In this document: positions 11,595-20,804 of the stretch, in pieces
Position numbering within the stretch: the stretch's first letter is position 1
How the letters are laid out: the number at the start of each line of letters is the position of its first letter
Assembly (NCBI RefSeq): GCF_000315235.1
Contig: NZ_BALG01000021.1
Location: 1 to 40,985 of the forward strand
DNA: 40,985 nt
Direction: 5' to 3'
From: Paenibacillus popilliae ATCC 14706
GTDB lineage: Bacteria > Bacillota > Bacilli > Paenibacillales > Paenibacillaceae
Notes under the pieces: generated by a model
The model's database searches: none
Told to the model about the DNA's origin: nothing
The model's input: the letters and a program-made list of their open reading frames with translations, nothing else
Program-made: the position numbers and the translations under genes

Positions 11595-11624
11595 TGGCGC
11601 ACATGACACGTCATGTGCCCGCCA
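11595..11624 (+). other. fusA-tuf intercistronic stem-loop
   Basis: GCACATGA 11599-11606 pairs with TCATGTGC 11611-11618 around a 4-nt CACG loop. The stem is extended by TGGC 11595-11598 with GCCA 11621-11624 across a 2-nt CC bulge, 12 bp in all. There is no U-tract. It ends 41 nt before the tuf start codon, outside the tuf ribosome-binding site. Confidence 0.6.
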
Positions 11625-11664
11625 CAACATACTTATTCCACTTATTAAGGAGGAACTGTTTCCA

Positions 11665-12858
11665 ATGGCAAAGGCTAAGTTTGAACGTACGAAACCGCAC
11701 GTTAATATCGGTACGATCGGTCACGTTGACCATGGTAAAACGACGTTGACAGCTGCAATCACGTCAGTATTGACGAAAAAGTATGGCGGTGGCAGCGCAA
11801 TCGCCTTCGACCAAATCGACAAAGCTCCAGAAGAGCGCGAGCGCGGGATCACGATTTCGACGTCCCACGTTGAGTATGAGTCCGCTACTCGTCACTATGC
11901 ACACGTAGACTGCCCAGGCCACGCCGACTACGTTAAGAACATGATCACGGGTGCTGCGCAAATGGACGGTGCGATTCTCGTCGTATCCGCAGCTGACGGC
12001 CCAATGCCGCAAACTCGTGAGCACATCCTGCTCTCTCGCCAAGTAGGCGTACCTTACATCGTCGTATTCATGAACAAATGCGATATGGTTGAAGATGAAG
12101 AGTTGCTCGAACTGGTAGAAATGGAGATTCGCGATCTGCTGAGCGAATACGAATTCCCAGGCGACGACACTCCAATCGTTCGCGGTTCTGCACGTGAAGC
12201 ACTGCAAAACCCAGAGGGTCCTTGGGCTGACAAAATCATCGAGCTGTTCGAGCAAATCGACGCTTACATCCCGACTCCAGAGCGCGACACTGACAAGCCA
12301 TTCCTGATGCCTGTCGAGGACGTATTCTCCATCACAGGCCGCGGTACGGTTGCTACTGGCCGTGTTGAGCGTGGTACAGTGAAAGTCGGCGACGAGATCG
12401 AAATCGTTGGTATCCAAGAAGAAACGAGAAAATCCGTTGTTACGGGTGTCGAAATGTTCCGTAAGCTTCTGGATTCCGCACAAGCGGGTGACAACATCGG
12501 CGCATTGCTCCGTGGTGTTGACCGTAAAGATATCGAGCGTGGCCAAGTATTGGCTAAGCCAGGCTCCGTTAAGCCACACACTGAGTTCACTGCTCAAGTG
12601 TACGTATTGACCAAAGAAGAAGGTGGCCGTCATAAGCCTTTCTTCACTGGCTACCGTCCACAATTCTACTTCCGTACAACGGACGTAACAGGTATCATTG
12701 AGCTGCCAGAAGGCACTGAAATGGTTATGCCTGGCGACAACATCACCGTTACTGTAAAACTGATCGCTCCTATCGCGATCGAAGAAGGTACTCGCTTCGC
12801 TATCCGCGAAGGTGGCCGTACAGTAGGCGCAGGTGCAGTTGCAACCATCCTTAAATAA
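11665..12858 (+). CDS. tuf: translation elongation factor Tu
   Basis: 397 aa GTPase that brings aminoacyl-tRNA to the ribosome. GHVDHGKT is at residues 19-26, with [17 protein letters not shown] and NKCD, and complete domains II and III ending in [14 protein letters not shown]. The start is ATG 11665 with AAGGAGGAA upstream; the open frame extends back to 11581 but without family support. It is the last gene of its group, closed by a terminator 29 nt after the stop. Codon choice appears more biased to highly used codons than in rpoB, as expected for a very abundant protein. Confidence 0.98.
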   Translation: MAKAKFERTKPHVNIGTIGHVDHGKTTLTAAITSVLTKKYGGGSAIAFDQIDKAPEERERGITISTSHVEYESATRHYAHVDCPGHADYVKNMITGAAQMDGAILVVSAADGPMPQTREHILLSRQVGVPYIVVFMNKCDMVEDEELLELVEMEIRDLLSEYEFPGDDTPIVRGSAREALQNPEGPWADKIIELFEQIDAYIPTPERDTDKPFLMPVEDVFSITGRGTVATGRVERGTVKVGDEIEIVGIQEETRKSVVTGVEMFRKLLDSAQAGDNIGALLRGVDRKDIERGQVLAKPGSVKPHTEFTAQVYVLTKEEGGRHKPFFTGYRPQFYFRTTDVTGIIELPEGTEMVMPGDNITVTVKLIAPIAIEEGTRFAIREGGRTVGAGAVATILK

Positions 12859-12861
12859 TGA

Positions 12862-12883
12862 ATCGCCGACGCGAGTCGGCGAT
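12862..12883 (+). other. perfect 9-bp stem-loop after tuf
   Basis: ATCGCCGAC 12862-12870 pairs with GTCGGCGAT 12875-12883 around GCGA, a GNRA-type tetraloop. It immediately precedes the tuf terminator and may protect the 3' end after trimming. Confidence 0.6.
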
Positions 12884-12887
12884 CCCG

Positions 12888-12917
12888 GCCCTTCATTCTT
12901 CGGAATGAAGGGCTTTT
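12888..12917 (+). terminator. Rho-independent terminator of tuf
   Basis: An 11-bp perfect stem (12888-12898 with 12903-12913) with a UUCG tetraloop and TTTT at 12914-12917. Confidence 0.9.
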
Positions 12918-12956
12918 GCATGGGCTCAGGGCTAGGGAGAGGTAAAGGGAGGCGTC

Positions 12957-13140
12957 GCGCAGGTGAGCGGGGAGCTGGCCCGCTTGACAACGGGCACGAA
13001 TGAGACGTTACAGCCATTCACTTGCAAAGGACGAGCTTATCGACAACTCCACGCTGGCGATGACGGAGAGCATCGAGCAAGCGACGAACGAGGCGGCTGC
13101 TTCGGCAGAGATGCTGAATGAAACTGCGCTGCATTGGTAA
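12957..13140 (+). pseudogene. possible decayed coding relic, chemoreceptor-like
   Basis: Two overlapping frames together read like one coiled-coil protein: frame 12957 gives VSGELARLTTGTNETLQ, and the +1 frame then gives LAKDELIDNSTLAM followed by TESIEQATNEAAASAEMLNE, up to TAA at 13138-13140. The Ala/Glu/Ser/Thr-rich heptad pattern is like the signalling helix of methyl-accepting chemotaxis proteins. There is no start with a ribosome-binding site, and a frameshift would be needed. It could equally be chance open sequence. The rest of 12918-13236 shows nothing else I can support. Confidence 0.25.
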
Positions 13141-13236
13141 TCGAATCTACCTTCATAGGTTCACCTATTTATAAAGAGAATATATTGAACGAGCAAATCG
13201 GCGTACCTGGCGTCTGAAAGTACCCAATGCGGACAC

Positions 13237-13300
13237 TGTCCCGGCCTGGCAAGCAAGGTTACGAAAACAGTAATGAAAAAAGCTTGCAAAAGCCGGGACA
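13237..13300 (+). repeat. inverted repeat overlapping the rpsJ promoter
   Basis: TGTCCCGGC 13237-13245 pairs with GCCGGGACA 13292-13300, and GCAAGC 13249-13254 with GCTTGC 13282-13287. The right arm covers the -35 box. In a read-through RNA it would form a 15-bp interrupted stem followed directly by TTTATTTAT, a terminator-like arrangement. Confidence 0.6.
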
Positions 13301-13312
13301 TTTATTTATAAT
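13284..13312 (+). promoter_or_regulatory. S10 operon promoter
   Basis: TTGCAA at 13284-13289, a 17-nt spacer and a perfect TATAAT at 13307-13312. It is the only strong promoter seen before the long ribosomal-protein run. Confidence 0.8.
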
Positions 13313-13318
13313 AGTGAA

Positions 13319-13758
<440 letters not shown>

Positions 13759-13806
13759 GCTTTACACTCCATTGATTCGGATTAAGGAACGAAAAGAGGT
13801 GTCAAC

Positions 13807-14430
13807 ATGAAAGGTATCTTAGGTAAAAAGCTCGGCATGACTCAAGTGTTTACCGTTGAAGGTAACGTTGTGCCGGTAACTGTTATCGAAGCAGGTCCTT
13901 GCGTCGTTCTTCAAAAGAAAGACGTTGAGAACGACGGTTATGAAGCTATCCAAATTGGCTATGCTGATAAAAAGAAAAAAAGATCGACGAAGCCGGAAGC
14001 CGGCCACGCGAAGAAAGCAAACACAACGCCTAAGCGCTACGTAAAAGAACTTCGTGGTGTGGAACTTTCTCAATATGAAGTTGGCCAGGAACTGAAGGCC
14101 GACATCTTTGCAGAAGGTGAATTCGTTGACGTTACAGCTATCTCCAAAGGAAAAGGATTCGCAGGCGTAATCAAGCGCTGGGGACAAAGCCGCGGACCAA
14201 TGGCTCACGGTTCCCGTTATCACCGTGGTCCTGGTTCCATGGGTTCCATTCAAGCGAACCGCGTGCCTAAAGGCAAACGCCTTCCAGGCCACATGGGAAG
14301 CGAAACCGTAACGATTCAAAATCTCGAAGTTGTGAAAGTGGATGCAGAACGCAATGTCATCCTCGTAAAAGGTTCCATTCCGGGTCCGAAAAACAGCTTC
14401 GTTAACGTAAAACAAGCGATTAAAAAGTAA
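13807..14430 (+). CDS. rplC: 50S ribosomal protein L3 (uL3)
   Basis: 207 aa. L3 nucleates 50S assembly and reaches the peptidyl-transferase centre through its central loop. It starts [15 protein letters not shown]; the loop [23 protein letters not shown]-type region carries the glutamine (WGQ) that is N5-methylated in many bacteria. The ATG follows GAGGT by 6 nt, 48 bp after rpsJ. No oddities. Confidence 0.97.
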   Translation: MKGILGKKLGMTQVFTVEGNVVPVTVIEAGPCVVLQKKDVENDGYEAIQIGYADKKKKRSTKPEAGHAKKANTTPKRYVKELRGVELSQYEVGQELKADIFAEGEFVDVTAISKGKGFAGVIKRWGQSRGPMAHGSRYHRGPGSMGSIQANRVPKGKRLPGHMGSETVTIQNLEVVKVDAERNVILVKGSIPGPKNSFVNVKQAIKK

Positions 14431-14455
14431 TCCGTAAGGAAAGGAGGAGCTCAGA

Positions 14456-15079
14456 ATGCCAAAAGTAGCAGTATACAACATCAGCGGTGCACAAGTCGGT
14501 GAGATCGAACTGGCTGACACGGTATTCGGCATCGAACCGAATAAACATGTGCTTCATGATGCGGTTGTTATGCAGCTTGCATCGATGCGTCAAGGTACGC
14601 ATAAAGTGAAAACCCGTTCTGAAGTTAGCGGTGGTGGCCGCAAGCCTTGGAAACAAAAAGGAACTGGACGCGCACGTCAAGGATCCATTCGTTCGCCACA
14701 ATGGAAGGGCGGCGGTACGGTATTTGGTCCGACACCACGCAGCTATGCGTATAAGCTTCCTAAGAAAGTTCGCCGTCTGGCAATCAAATCCGCACTGTCT
14801 TCCAAAGTTCTGGCAGAGCAAATTATCGTATTGGATCAATTGACGATGAATGCGCCGAAGACGAAGGAATTCGCTGCAATCTTAAACAATCTGAACGTGG
14901 ACCGCAAAGCGTTGGTCGTTATGCCTGAGTACAATGACAATGTGGCACTCTCCGCTCGCAACATTCCTTCTGTGAAGCTCGTTGCGGCTGACGGCGTGAA
15001 CGTATATGACGTTCTCCGCCATGAGAAGCTCATCATTACGAAGGATGCGGTTCAGAAGGTAGAGGAGGTGTTCGCGTAA
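14456..15079 (+). CDS. rplD: 50S ribosomal protein L4 (uL4)
   Basis: 207 aa. L4 has a globular domain and a long loop that lines the nascent-peptide tunnel; in E. coli it also represses the S10 operon. The loop segment [28 protein letters not shown]-type sequence is intact, including the KG(T)GRAR motif touched by macrolide-resistance mutations. AAAGGAGG precedes the ATG. Its TAA shares one base with the rplW start (TAATG), suggesting translational coupling. Confidence 0.97.
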   Translation: MPKVAVYNISGAQVGEIELADTVFGIEPNKHVLHDAVVMQLASMRQGTHKVKTRSEVSGGGRKPWKQKGTGRARQGSIRSPQWKGGGTVFGPTPRSYAYKLPKKVRRLAIKSALSSKVLAEQIIVLDQLTMNAPKTKEFAAILNNLNVDRKALVVMPEYNDNVALSARNIPSVKLVAADGVNVYDVLRHEKLIITKDAVQKVEEVFA

Positions 15080-15369
15080 TGAAAGACCCTCGCGATATCA
15101 TTAAGCGTCCTATCATCACTGAACGCACAGCCGACATGATGAATGACCTGAAATATGTATTTGAAGTCGATATCCGTGCGAATAAGACGGAAATCAAGCA
15201 AGCTGTTGAGTCGATTTTCAAAGTGAAAGTAGCGAACGTGAACACGCTTCGCGTACCAGCCAAGCCGAAGCGCTATGGCCGCTACTCTGGATATACAACC
15301 GAATGGAAGAAAGCATTCGTCACGCTGACCAAAGACAGCAAGCCGCTCGAATTTTTCGAGACGGTATAA
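15079..15369 (+). CDS. rplW: 50S ribosomal protein L23 (uL23)
   Basis: 96 aa. L23 sits at the tunnel exit, where trigger factor, SRP and the Sec channel dock. [20 protein letters not shown] and the [21 protein letters not shown] region are typical. The ribosome-binding site AGAGGAGGTG (15061-15070) lies inside rplD; the start overlaps the rplD stop by one base. Confidence 0.97.
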   Translation: MKDPRDIIKRPIITERTADMMNDLKYVFEVDIRANKTEIKQAVESIFKVKVANVNTLRVPAKPKRYGRYSGYTTEWKKAFVTLTKDSKPLEFFETV

Positions 15370-15402
15370 TGACACACTCGTACAAGTAAGGAGGGAAAAC
15401 CA

Positions 15403-16233
15403 GTGCCTATCAAAAAGTACAAACCGACATCTCCGGCTCGTCGCGGTATGAGCGGATCTACGTTCGAAGAGATTACAACGAATGTGCCAGAGAAGTCCCT
15501 GCTCGCTCCATTGAACAAAAGAGCAGGACGCAACAACCAAGGTAAAATCACGGTTCGTCACCACGGCGGCGGGCATAAGCGTAAATACCGGATCATCGAT
15601 TTCAAACGCAACAAGGATGGCATTCCAGGCCGCGTTGCTACGATCGAGTACGATCCGAACCGTACGTCCAACATCGCGTTGATTCACTATGCAGACGGTG
15701 AGAAGCGCTACATTATCGCGCCAAAAGGTCTGAAAGTGAACGATGTAATCGTATCCGGTCCTGGTGCGGATATCAAGACAGGCAATGCAATGCCGCTTGA
15801 GAACATTCCAGTAGGTACAGTTATCCACAACATCGAGCTGAAGCCAGGCAAGGGCGGCCAATTGGTCCGCGCAGCTGGAACGGAAGCTCAGTTGCTCGGT
15901 AAAGAAGAAAAATATGTAACGATCCGCCTGTCCTCCGGCGAAGTTCGCAAGGTCCTCAAAGTGTGCCGCGCGACAATCGGTTCCGTAGGCAACGGCGATC
16001 ACGAACTTATCAAAATCGGTAAAGCTGGCCGCAACCGTTGGTTGGGCAAGCGACCTACCGTCCGCGGTGTCGTCATGAACCCGGTTGATCACCCTCACGG
16101 TGGTGGTGAAGGGAAAGCTCCTATCGGCCGCAAGACGCCTATGTCTCCATGGGGCAAACCGACGCTCGGTTACAAAACGCGTAAAAAAGGTAAGCATTCC
16201 GATAAATATATCGTACGTCATCGCACGAAATAA
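15403..16233 (+). CDS. rplB: 50S ribosomal protein L2 (uL2)
   Basis: 276 aa from a GTG start ([18 protein letters not shown]) preceded by AAGGAGGG. L2 binds 23S domain IV and is needed for subunit joining and peptidyl transfer. The conserved histidine segment [13 protein letters not shown] is intact, and the C terminus is HRTK. It is 33 bp after rplW and 71 bp before rpsS. Confidence 0.98.
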   Translation: MPIKKYKPTSPARRGMSGSTFEEITTNVPEKSLLAPLNKRAGRNNQGKITVRHHGGGHKRKYRIIDFKRNKDGIPGRVATIEYDPNRTSNIALIHYADGEKRYIIAPKGLKVNDVIVSGPGADIKTGNAMPLENIPVGTVIHNIELKPGKGGQLVRAAGTEAQLLGKEEKYVTIRLSSGEVRKVLKVCRATIGSVGNGDHELIKIGKAGRNRWLGKRPTVRGVVMNPVDHPHGGGEGKAPIGRKTPMSPWGKPTLGYKTRKKGKHSDKYIVRHRTK

Positions 16234-16304
16234 TATTTACCTGACTGCATACTCTGCGGCGTAACGCACGCAAGCATAAGGTTTTGTGAAGGGAGGATTC
16301 ACAT

Positions 16305-16583
16305 ATGGGTCGCAGTTTGAAAAAAGGACCATTCGTCGATGGTCATTTGATGAAAAAAGTCGAGCAAATGAACGAGTCCAACAAGAAGGCTGTCGTTAAG
16401 ACTTGGTCGCGCCGCTCCACGATTTTCCCTCAATTCATCGGTCATACGTTCGGTGTCTATGATGGACGCAAGCACGTGCCAGTTTACGTGACGGAAGATA
16501 TGGTCGGACACAAGCTCGGCGAATTCGCGCCGACACGCACGTACAAAGGCCACACGAACGACGACAAAAAAACAAGACGCTAA
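16305..16583 (+). CDS. rpsS: 30S ribosomal protein S19 (uS19)
   Basis: 92 aa, standard length. S19 forms the 30S head with S13 and contacts the A-site finger. [15 protein letters not shown], the [19 protein letters not shown] segment and [14 protein letters not shown] are present. GGGAGG lies 8 nt before the ATG. Confidence 0.97.
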   Translation: MGRSLKKGPFVDGHLMKKVEQMNESNKKAVVKTWSRRSTIFPQFIGHTFGVYDGRKHVPVYVTEDMVGHKLGEFAPTRTYKGHTNDDKKTRR

Positions 16584-16618
16584 TTTTGACTATACTGCAT
16601 TTGAGGGGAGGTACTTCC

Positions 16619-16738
16619 ATGCAAGCGAAGGAACAAACGGAAGAACAAATGAAGGCACAAAGGAAGGGACCAAGGACGGGACTAACGAAGAAACAAAAGA
16701 GGGCACAAAAGAAGGCGCAAAGGAAGGCATATGCAAGG
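16619..16738 (+). repeat. degenerate 12-bp tandem repeat in the 5' end of rplV
   Basis: Nine consecutive in-frame 12-mers (16619-16726) approximate RMACAARVGAAG (for example GCACAAAGGAAG at 16655, GCACAAAAGAAG at 16703 and GCGCAAAGGAAG at 16715). A tenth unit (GCATATGCAAGG, 16727-16738) corresponds to the normal second tetrapeptide of L22. The strand is strongly purine-rich. Confidence 0.7.
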
Positions 16739-17080
16739 GAACATGTGATGGCAAATGTGAATAATGTTCGCATTTCTCCGCGCAAGGTCAAGCTGGTGAT
16801 TGACTTGATCCGCGGCAAGCAAGTGGGCGAAGCGATTGCGATTCTGCGCCACACGCCTAAATCGGCATCTCCGGTCGTGGAGAAGCTGCTCAACTCGGCG
16901 ATTGCCAATGCAGAACATAACTTTCAAATTGACGTGAACAAGCTCGTAGTTGAGAAAGTGTATGTGAACCAAGGTCCTACTTTGAAACGATTCCGTCCGC
17001 GCGCTATGGGACGTGCTAGCCGTATCAATAAGAGAACCAGCCACATTTCTATCGTGGTATCTAAAAAAAAGGAGGGATAA
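16619..17080 (+). CDS. rplV: 50S ribosomal protein L22 (uL22) with an unusual repeat-built N-terminal extension
   Basis: 153 aa from ATG 16619, which follows GAGGGGAGG; the Bacillus protein is about 113 aa. L22 lines the nascent-chain tunnel with its beta hairpin. From residue about 49 on ([25 protein letters not shown], then [25 protein letters not shown]) it is a normal L22. Before that stands a basic Gln/Lys-rich stretch made of four-residue units: [36 protein letters not shown], then AYAR. The ancestral start MQAK-AVAR-TVRI-APRK is recognisable at both ends, so the extension looks like tandem growth of 12-bp units. An internal ATG at 16748 with AAGGGA at 16735-16740 could yield a 110-aa protein of ordinary length; which start is used is undecided. 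Confidence 0.93.
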   Translation: MQAKEQTEEQMKAQRKGPRTGLTKKQKRAQKKAQRKAYAREHVMANVNNVRISPRKVKLVIDLIRGKQVGEAIAILRHTPKSASPVVEKLLNSAIANAEHNFQIDVNKLVVEKVYVNQGPTLKRFRPRAMGRASRINKRTSHISIVVSKKKEG

Positions 17081-17083
17081 CGA

Positions 17084-17749
17084 GTGGGTCAAAAGGTAAA
17101 TCCAGTCGGACTTCGAGTTGGTATCATCCGTGATTGGGAATCCAAATGGTACGCGGAAAAAGACTTCGGTACCTTGCTTATCGAAGACGTAAAGATTCGT
17201 GAGTATCTGAAAAACAAATTGAAAGATGCAGCCGTATCCCGCATCGAAATCGAGCGCGCGGCTAACCGCGTGAACGTGACGATCCACACTGCCAAGCCGG
17301 GTATGGTCATCGGTAAAGGCGGCTCCGAAGTTGAAGCCCTTCGTCGCGAAGTAACTACTATCGCCAGCGGCAAAAAAGTGCACATCAACATTTCGGAAAT
17401 CAAAACTCCAGACTTGGATGCAATTCTTGTCGCTGAGAGCATTGCACAACAACTGGAGCGACGCGTATCGTTCCGTCGCGCTCTGAAACAAGCGCTCCAA
17501 CGCTCGATGCGTGCCGGTGCAAAAGGAATCAAAACTGCAGTAAGCGGTCGTCTGGGCGGTGCTGAAATCGCTCGTTCGGAAGGTTACAGCGAAGGGACTG
17601 TGCCACTTCATACGCTTCGCGCTGACATTGACTACGGCACAGCCGAAGCACATACTACTTACGGTCGTACGGGCGTAAAAGTATGGATCTATCGTGGAGA
17701 GGTACTTCCTACGGCTAAGAAAAAGGCTGCTCAGGAAGGGGGCAACTAA
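17084..17749 (+). CDS. rpsC: 30S ribosomal protein S3 (uS3)
   Basis: 221 aa from GTG 17084 ([18 protein letters not shown]). S3 lies at the mRNA entry channel and shares in mRNA unwinding. The KH domain motif IGKGG is at residues 76-80. The [31 protein letters not shown]-type C-terminal domain is intact. Its ribosome-binding site (AAAAAGGAGGG) lies in the last codons of rplV, only 3 nt separating the two genes. Confidence 0.97.
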   Translation: MGQKVNPVGLRVGIIRDWESKWYAEKDFGTLLIEDVKIREYLKNKLKDAAVSRIEIERAANRVNVTIHTAKPGMVIGKGGSEVEALRREVTTIASGKKVHINISEIKTPDLDAILVAESIAQQLERRVSFRRALKQALQRSMRAGAKGIKTAVSGRLGGAEIARSEGYSEGTVPLHTLRADIDYGTAEAHTTYGRTGVKVWIYRGEVLPTAKKKAAQEGGN

Positions 17750-17751
17750 TC

Positions 17752-18177
17752 ATGTTGGTACCTAAACGTGTAAAACACCGCAAGCAATTCAAAGGACGCA
17801 TGAAAGGTCAAGCGAAAGGCGGCACAACGCTTAACTTTGGCGATTTCGGTCTTCAGTCATTGGAGCCGGCGTGGATCACGAACCGTCAGATCGAAGCTGC
17901 CCGTATCGCGATGACTCGTTACATGAAGCGTGGCGGTAAAGTATGGATCAAAATTTTTCCTGACAAGCCAATCACGGCGAAGCCGCTTGAGGTTCGGATG
18001 GGTAGCGGTAAAGGTAACGTTGAGAAATGGGTAGCTGTGGTTAAACCGGGCAAGATTATGTTCGAACTTTCTGGTGTCTCTGAGGAAGTAGCTCGCGAAG
18101 CAATGCGTCTTGCCGCTCACAAGCTGCCTGTCAAGACGAAGTTCGTGAAACGTGAAGAAATGGGTGGTGAAGCATAA
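17752..18177 (+). CDS. rplP: 50S ribosomal protein L16 (uL16)
   Basis: 141 aa. L16 organises the A-site side of the 50[42 protein letters not shown] and the [11 protein letters not shown] segment are present. It starts 2 nt after rpsC and its TAA shares a base with the rpmC ATG (TAATG). Confidence 0.97.
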   Translation: MLVPKRVKHRKQFKGRMKGQAKGGTTLNFGDFGLQSLEPAWITNRQIEAARIAMTRYMKRGGKVWIKIFPDKPITAKPLEVRMGSGKGNVEKWVAVVKPGKIMFELSGVSEEVAREAMRLAAHKLPVKTKFVKREEMGGEA

Positions 18178-18377
18178 TGAAAGCTAGTGAATTCCGCAAT
18201 TTGACCACTGCCGAAATTGAACAAAAGATTGCCGGATTCAAGGAAGAACTTTTCAACCTCCGTTTCCAATTGGCTACCGGACAGCTTGACAACCCGACTC
18301 GTATCCGTGATGTACGCAAAGCGATTGCTCGCGCACATACGGTTGTTCGTGAAAGAGAACTTGGGGTTACTAGTTAA
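18177..18377 (+). CDS. rpmC: 50S ribosomal protein L29 (uL29)
   Basis: 66 aa, two antiparallel helices: [31 protein letters not shown], then [21 protein letters not shown]. It sits beside L23 at the tunnel exit. GGTGG and GAAG upstream, inside rplP, serve as the ribosome-binding region; start and stop overlap by one base. Confidence 0.95.
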   Translation: MKASEFRNLTTAEIEQKIAGFKEELFNLRFQLATGQLDNPTRIRDVRKAIARAHTVVRERELGVTS

Positions 18378-18438
18378 TCGACCTTGATGTTGAATCGGAA
18401 TATAGAGATCCTGCATGCAGGAAGGAGGCCCAACACTC

Positions 18439-18705
18439 ATGAGTGAACAACGTAACGCTCGTAAAGTGCAAGTCGGCAAAGTCGTCAGCGATAAAATGGA
18501 GAAAACCGTCGTCGTCGCGGTCGAAACATACAAAAAGCATGACCTGTATCACAAGCGCATCCGTTACACGAAGAAGTTCAAAGCGCATGACGAGAACAAC
18601 GAAGCAAAAATCGGCGATACTGTGAAAATCATGGAGACTCGCCCGTTGTCGAAAGACAAGCACTGGAGAGTCGTTGAAATCGTAGAAAAAGCAGTCATCG
18701 TTTAA
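18439..18705 (+). CDS. rpsQ: 30S ribosomal protein S17 (uS17)
   Basis: 88 aa, an OB-fold protein that binds 16S helices 7 and 11 early in assembly. I chose ATG 18439 ([23 protein letters not shown]) with AAGGAGG at 18422-18428. An ATG at 18415 would put this ribosome-binding site inside the gene and add eight residues foreign to the family. [16 protein letters not shown] is the conserved end. Confidence 0.96.
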   Translation: MSEQRNARKVQVGKVVSDKMEKTVVVAVETYKKHDLYHKRIRYTKKFKAHDENNEAKIGDTVKIMETRPLSKDKHWRVVEIVEKAVIV

Positions 18706-18740
18706 GCAGCGAATAGCTTCAGCGAAAGGAGGACAATCGA

Positions 18741-19109
18741 ATGATTCAACCATTCACACGTTTGGCGGTCGCAGATAACTCTGGTGCGAAAGAATTGATG
18801 TGTATTCGCGTGTTGGGCGGAACCGGACGCAAAGCGGCCCACATTGGTGATTTGATCGTATGTTCTGTAAAACAAGCAACACCAGGCGGCGTTGTCAAAA
18901 AGGGCGACGTTGTAAGAGCTGTGATCGTTCGTACGAAGCGCTCGGTTCGTCGGAAGGATGGTTCTTACATCTCGTTTGACGAAAACGCGGCAGTTATCGT
19001 AAAAGAAGACAAGGGCCCACGTGGAACTCGTATTTTCGGACCGGTTGCTCGTGAACTTCGCGAGAAAGACTTCATGAAAATCGTTTCCCTAGCTCCGGAA
19101 GTGATCTAA
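18741..19109 (+). CDS. rplN: 50S ribosomal protein L14 (uL14)
   Basis: 122 aa, exact family length. L14 forms an intersubunit bridge and is the docking site of the silencing factor Rsf[28 protein letters not shown] and [15 protein letters not shown] are intact. AAAGGAGG precedes the ATG; 35 bp after rpsQ. Confidence 0.97.
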   Translation: MIQPFTRLAVADNSGAKELMCIRVLGGTGRKAAHIGDLIVCSVKQATPGGVVKKGDVVRAVIVRTKRSVRRKDGSYISFDENAAVIVKEDKGPRGTRIFGPVARELREKDFMKIVSLAPEVI

Positions 19110-19148
19110 TCAACTTGCCGGCCAGGCAAGATGCAGGAGGTGTGACAC

Positions 19149-19499
19149 ATGCCACGACTGAAGAAAATTCTCGAGTCGCATAACAATAAGCTGCACGTGA
19201 AGAAGGACGATACAGTCATCGTTATCACGGGCAAGGACAAAGGTAAAAAAGGCCGCGTTATTGCTGCGTATCCGCGTGAGAACCGTGTTCTCGTTGATGG
19301 AGTCAACATGGTGAAGAAGCACCAGAAGCCGAACGCTGATAATCCGCAAGGCGGCATCATCGAGCAAGAAGCGCCTATCCACGTATCCAACGTCATGCAC
19401 GTGGATCCGAAGTCCGGTAAAGCAACGCGCATCGGTTACAAAGTGGAGAACGGCAAAAAAGTGCGCGTCGCTAAGCGCTCTGGCGCAATCATCGACTAA
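19149..19499 (+). CDS. rplX: 50S ribosomal protein L24 (uL24)
   Basis: 116 aa with an N-terminal KOW motif ([21 protein letters not shown]). L24 starts 50S assembly at the 5' end of 23S rRNA. The stretch [25 protein letters not shown] is characteristic. AGGAGGTGTG precedes the ATG. Confidence 0.96.
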   Translation: MPRLKKILESHNNKLHVKKDDTVIVITGKDKGKKGRVIAAYPRENRVLVDGVNMVKKHQKPNADNPQGGIIEQEAPIHVSNVMHVDPKSGKATRIGYKVENGKKVRVAKRSGAIID

Positions 19500-19525
19500 T
19501 CGCTAAGAAAGGAGGTTTGTACCTT

Positions 19526-20068
19526 ATGGCAGCTCGTCTGAAAGAACGTTACTTGAACGAAATTACTCCTGCGCTGATGCAGAAGTTCAACTATACATCC
19601 GTTATGCAGGTGCCAAAAGTGGAGAAAGTCGTCATCAACATGGGTATGGGTGAGGCTGTTCAAAACTCCAAGGTTTTGGATTCGGCTGTTGCTGATCTGC
19701 AATTGTTAGCGGGTCAAAAACCAGTAATTACACGTGCGAAAAAGTCTATCGCAGGCTTTAAGCTTCGTGAAGGAATGCCGATTGGTGTGAAAGTGACTTT
19801 GCGCGGTGAGCGCATGTATCACTTCCTGGACAAATTGTTCAATGTTACGCTTCCTCGTGTTCGTGACTTCCGCGGTGTCTCGAACAAAGCATTTGACGGC
19901 CGCGGCAACTACACACTCGGTCTGAAGGATCAACTCATCTTCCCTGAGATCGATTACGATCAAATAGACAAAATACGTGGTATGGACATCGTTGTCGTAA
20001 CAACGGCGAAAACGGACGAAGAGTCTCGCGAATTGTTGACGCAACTCGGCATGCCTTTCGTGAAGTAA
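19526..20068 (+). CDS. rplE: 50S ribosomal protein L5 (uL5)
   Basis: 180 aa. L5 binds 5S rRNA and contacts S13 across the subunit interface. I chose ATG 19526 ([21 protein letters not shown]), 10 nt after AAAGGAGG (19508-19515); a TTG at 19517 is too close to that site. The [28 protein letters not shown] region and a C-terminal [16 protein letters not shown] are conserved. Confidence 0.97.
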   Translation: MAARLKERYLNEITPALMQKFNYTSVMQVPKVEKVVINMGMGEAVQNSKVLDSAVADLQLLAGQKPVITRAKKSIAGFKLREGMPIGVKVTLRGERMYHFLDKLFNVTLPRVRDFRGVSNKAFDGRGNYTLGLKDQLIFPEIDYDQIDKIRGMDIVVVTTAKTDEESRELLTQLGMPFVK

Positions 20069-20154
20069 TTTGCGTCGAAGGCGAAAAAGGGAATACGAAC
20101 GCAACGATTCCATGAATCGATATCTTGGACACGATGTAGGAGGTGTCAACTCAC

Positions 20155-20340
20155 GTGGCAAAAACTTCGATGAAAATTAAGCAACAACGCAAACCAAAGT
20201 TTCAAGTACGGGCATACACACGCTGTGAACGCTGCGGCCGTCCACACTCTGTATTGCGCAAGTTCAAAATTTGCAGAATTTGTTTCCGCGAATTGGCATA
20301 CAAAGGCCAGATTCCTGGCGTTAAAAAAGCTAGCTGGTAA
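20155..20340 (+). CDS. rpsN: 30S ribosomal protein S14, zinc-binding short form (uS14, type Z)
   Basis: 61 aa from GTG 20155 ([16 protein letters not shown]), with GGAGGTG at 20139-20145. Two CxxC pairs (C24-C27, C40-C43) make the zinc site, so this is the zinc-dependent form rather than the long zinc-free paralogue. A GTG at 20143 overlaps the ribosome-binding site and is rejected. The gap after rplE (86 bp) shows no promoter. Confidence 0.96.
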   Translation: MAKTSMKIKQQRKPKFQVRAYTRCERCGRPHSVLRKFKICRICFRELAYKGQIPGVKKASW

Positions 20341-20372
20341 TCAACCCTGTTGCGGGAAGGAGGTTTACACTA

Positions 20373-20771
20373 ATGGTTATGTCCGATCCGATTGCTGATA
20401 TGCTTACACGCATTCGCAATGCTAACACAGTACGTCATGAGACCGTGGAGATGCCTGCTTCGACGATGAAGAAGCAAATTGCTGAAATCTTGAAGCGCGA
20501 AGGATTTATCCGCGATGCAGAATATATCGAAGACAACAAACAAGGGCTTATCCGCATTTTCCTGAAATACGGTGCCGACAACGAGCGTGTCATCACAGGC
20601 TTGAAGCGCATCAGTAAGCCAGGACTGCGCGTGTACGCGAAGTCCACTGAGGTGCCACGCGTTCTAGGTGGCCTCGGAATGGCTATCATCTCGACGTCCA
20701 AGGGCGTTATGACTGACAAAGAAGCTCGCCAAGCAAAAACCGGCGGCGAGGTTATCTGCTACGTTTGGTAA
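20373..20771 (+). CDS. rpsH: 30S ribosomal protein S8 (uS8)
   Basis: 132 aa. S8 binds the 16S central domain and, in E. coli, represses the spc operon. [18 protein letters not shown] starts at ATG 20373, 9 nt after AAGGAGG; the next ATG (20379) is too far. The C-terminal [26 protein letters not shown] is typical. Confidence 0.97.
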   Translation: MVMSDPIADMLTRIRNANTVRHETVEMPASTMKKQIAEILKREGFIRDAEYIEDNKQGLIRIFLKYGADNERVITGLKRISKPGLRVYAKSTEVPRVLGGLGMAIISTSKGVMTDKEARQAKTGGEVICYVW

Positions 20772-20804
20772 ACCATTCGCATAAGATTGGAGGTGCAACA
20801 ACAC

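Noticed and set aside
11764-13017. Long minus-strand frame opposite tuf (417 codons)
   Set aside because: Shadow of biased tuf codons; runs through the tuf terminator and has no ribosome-binding site.
15052-16221. Minus-strand frame opposite rplW-rplB (389 codons)
   Set aside because: Spans two certain plus-strand genes and shows no start signal.
16619-16738. CRISPR-like or phase-variable repeat in rplV
   Set aside because: The 12-bp units are contiguous, degenerate and in frame, without spacers; slippage would keep the frame.
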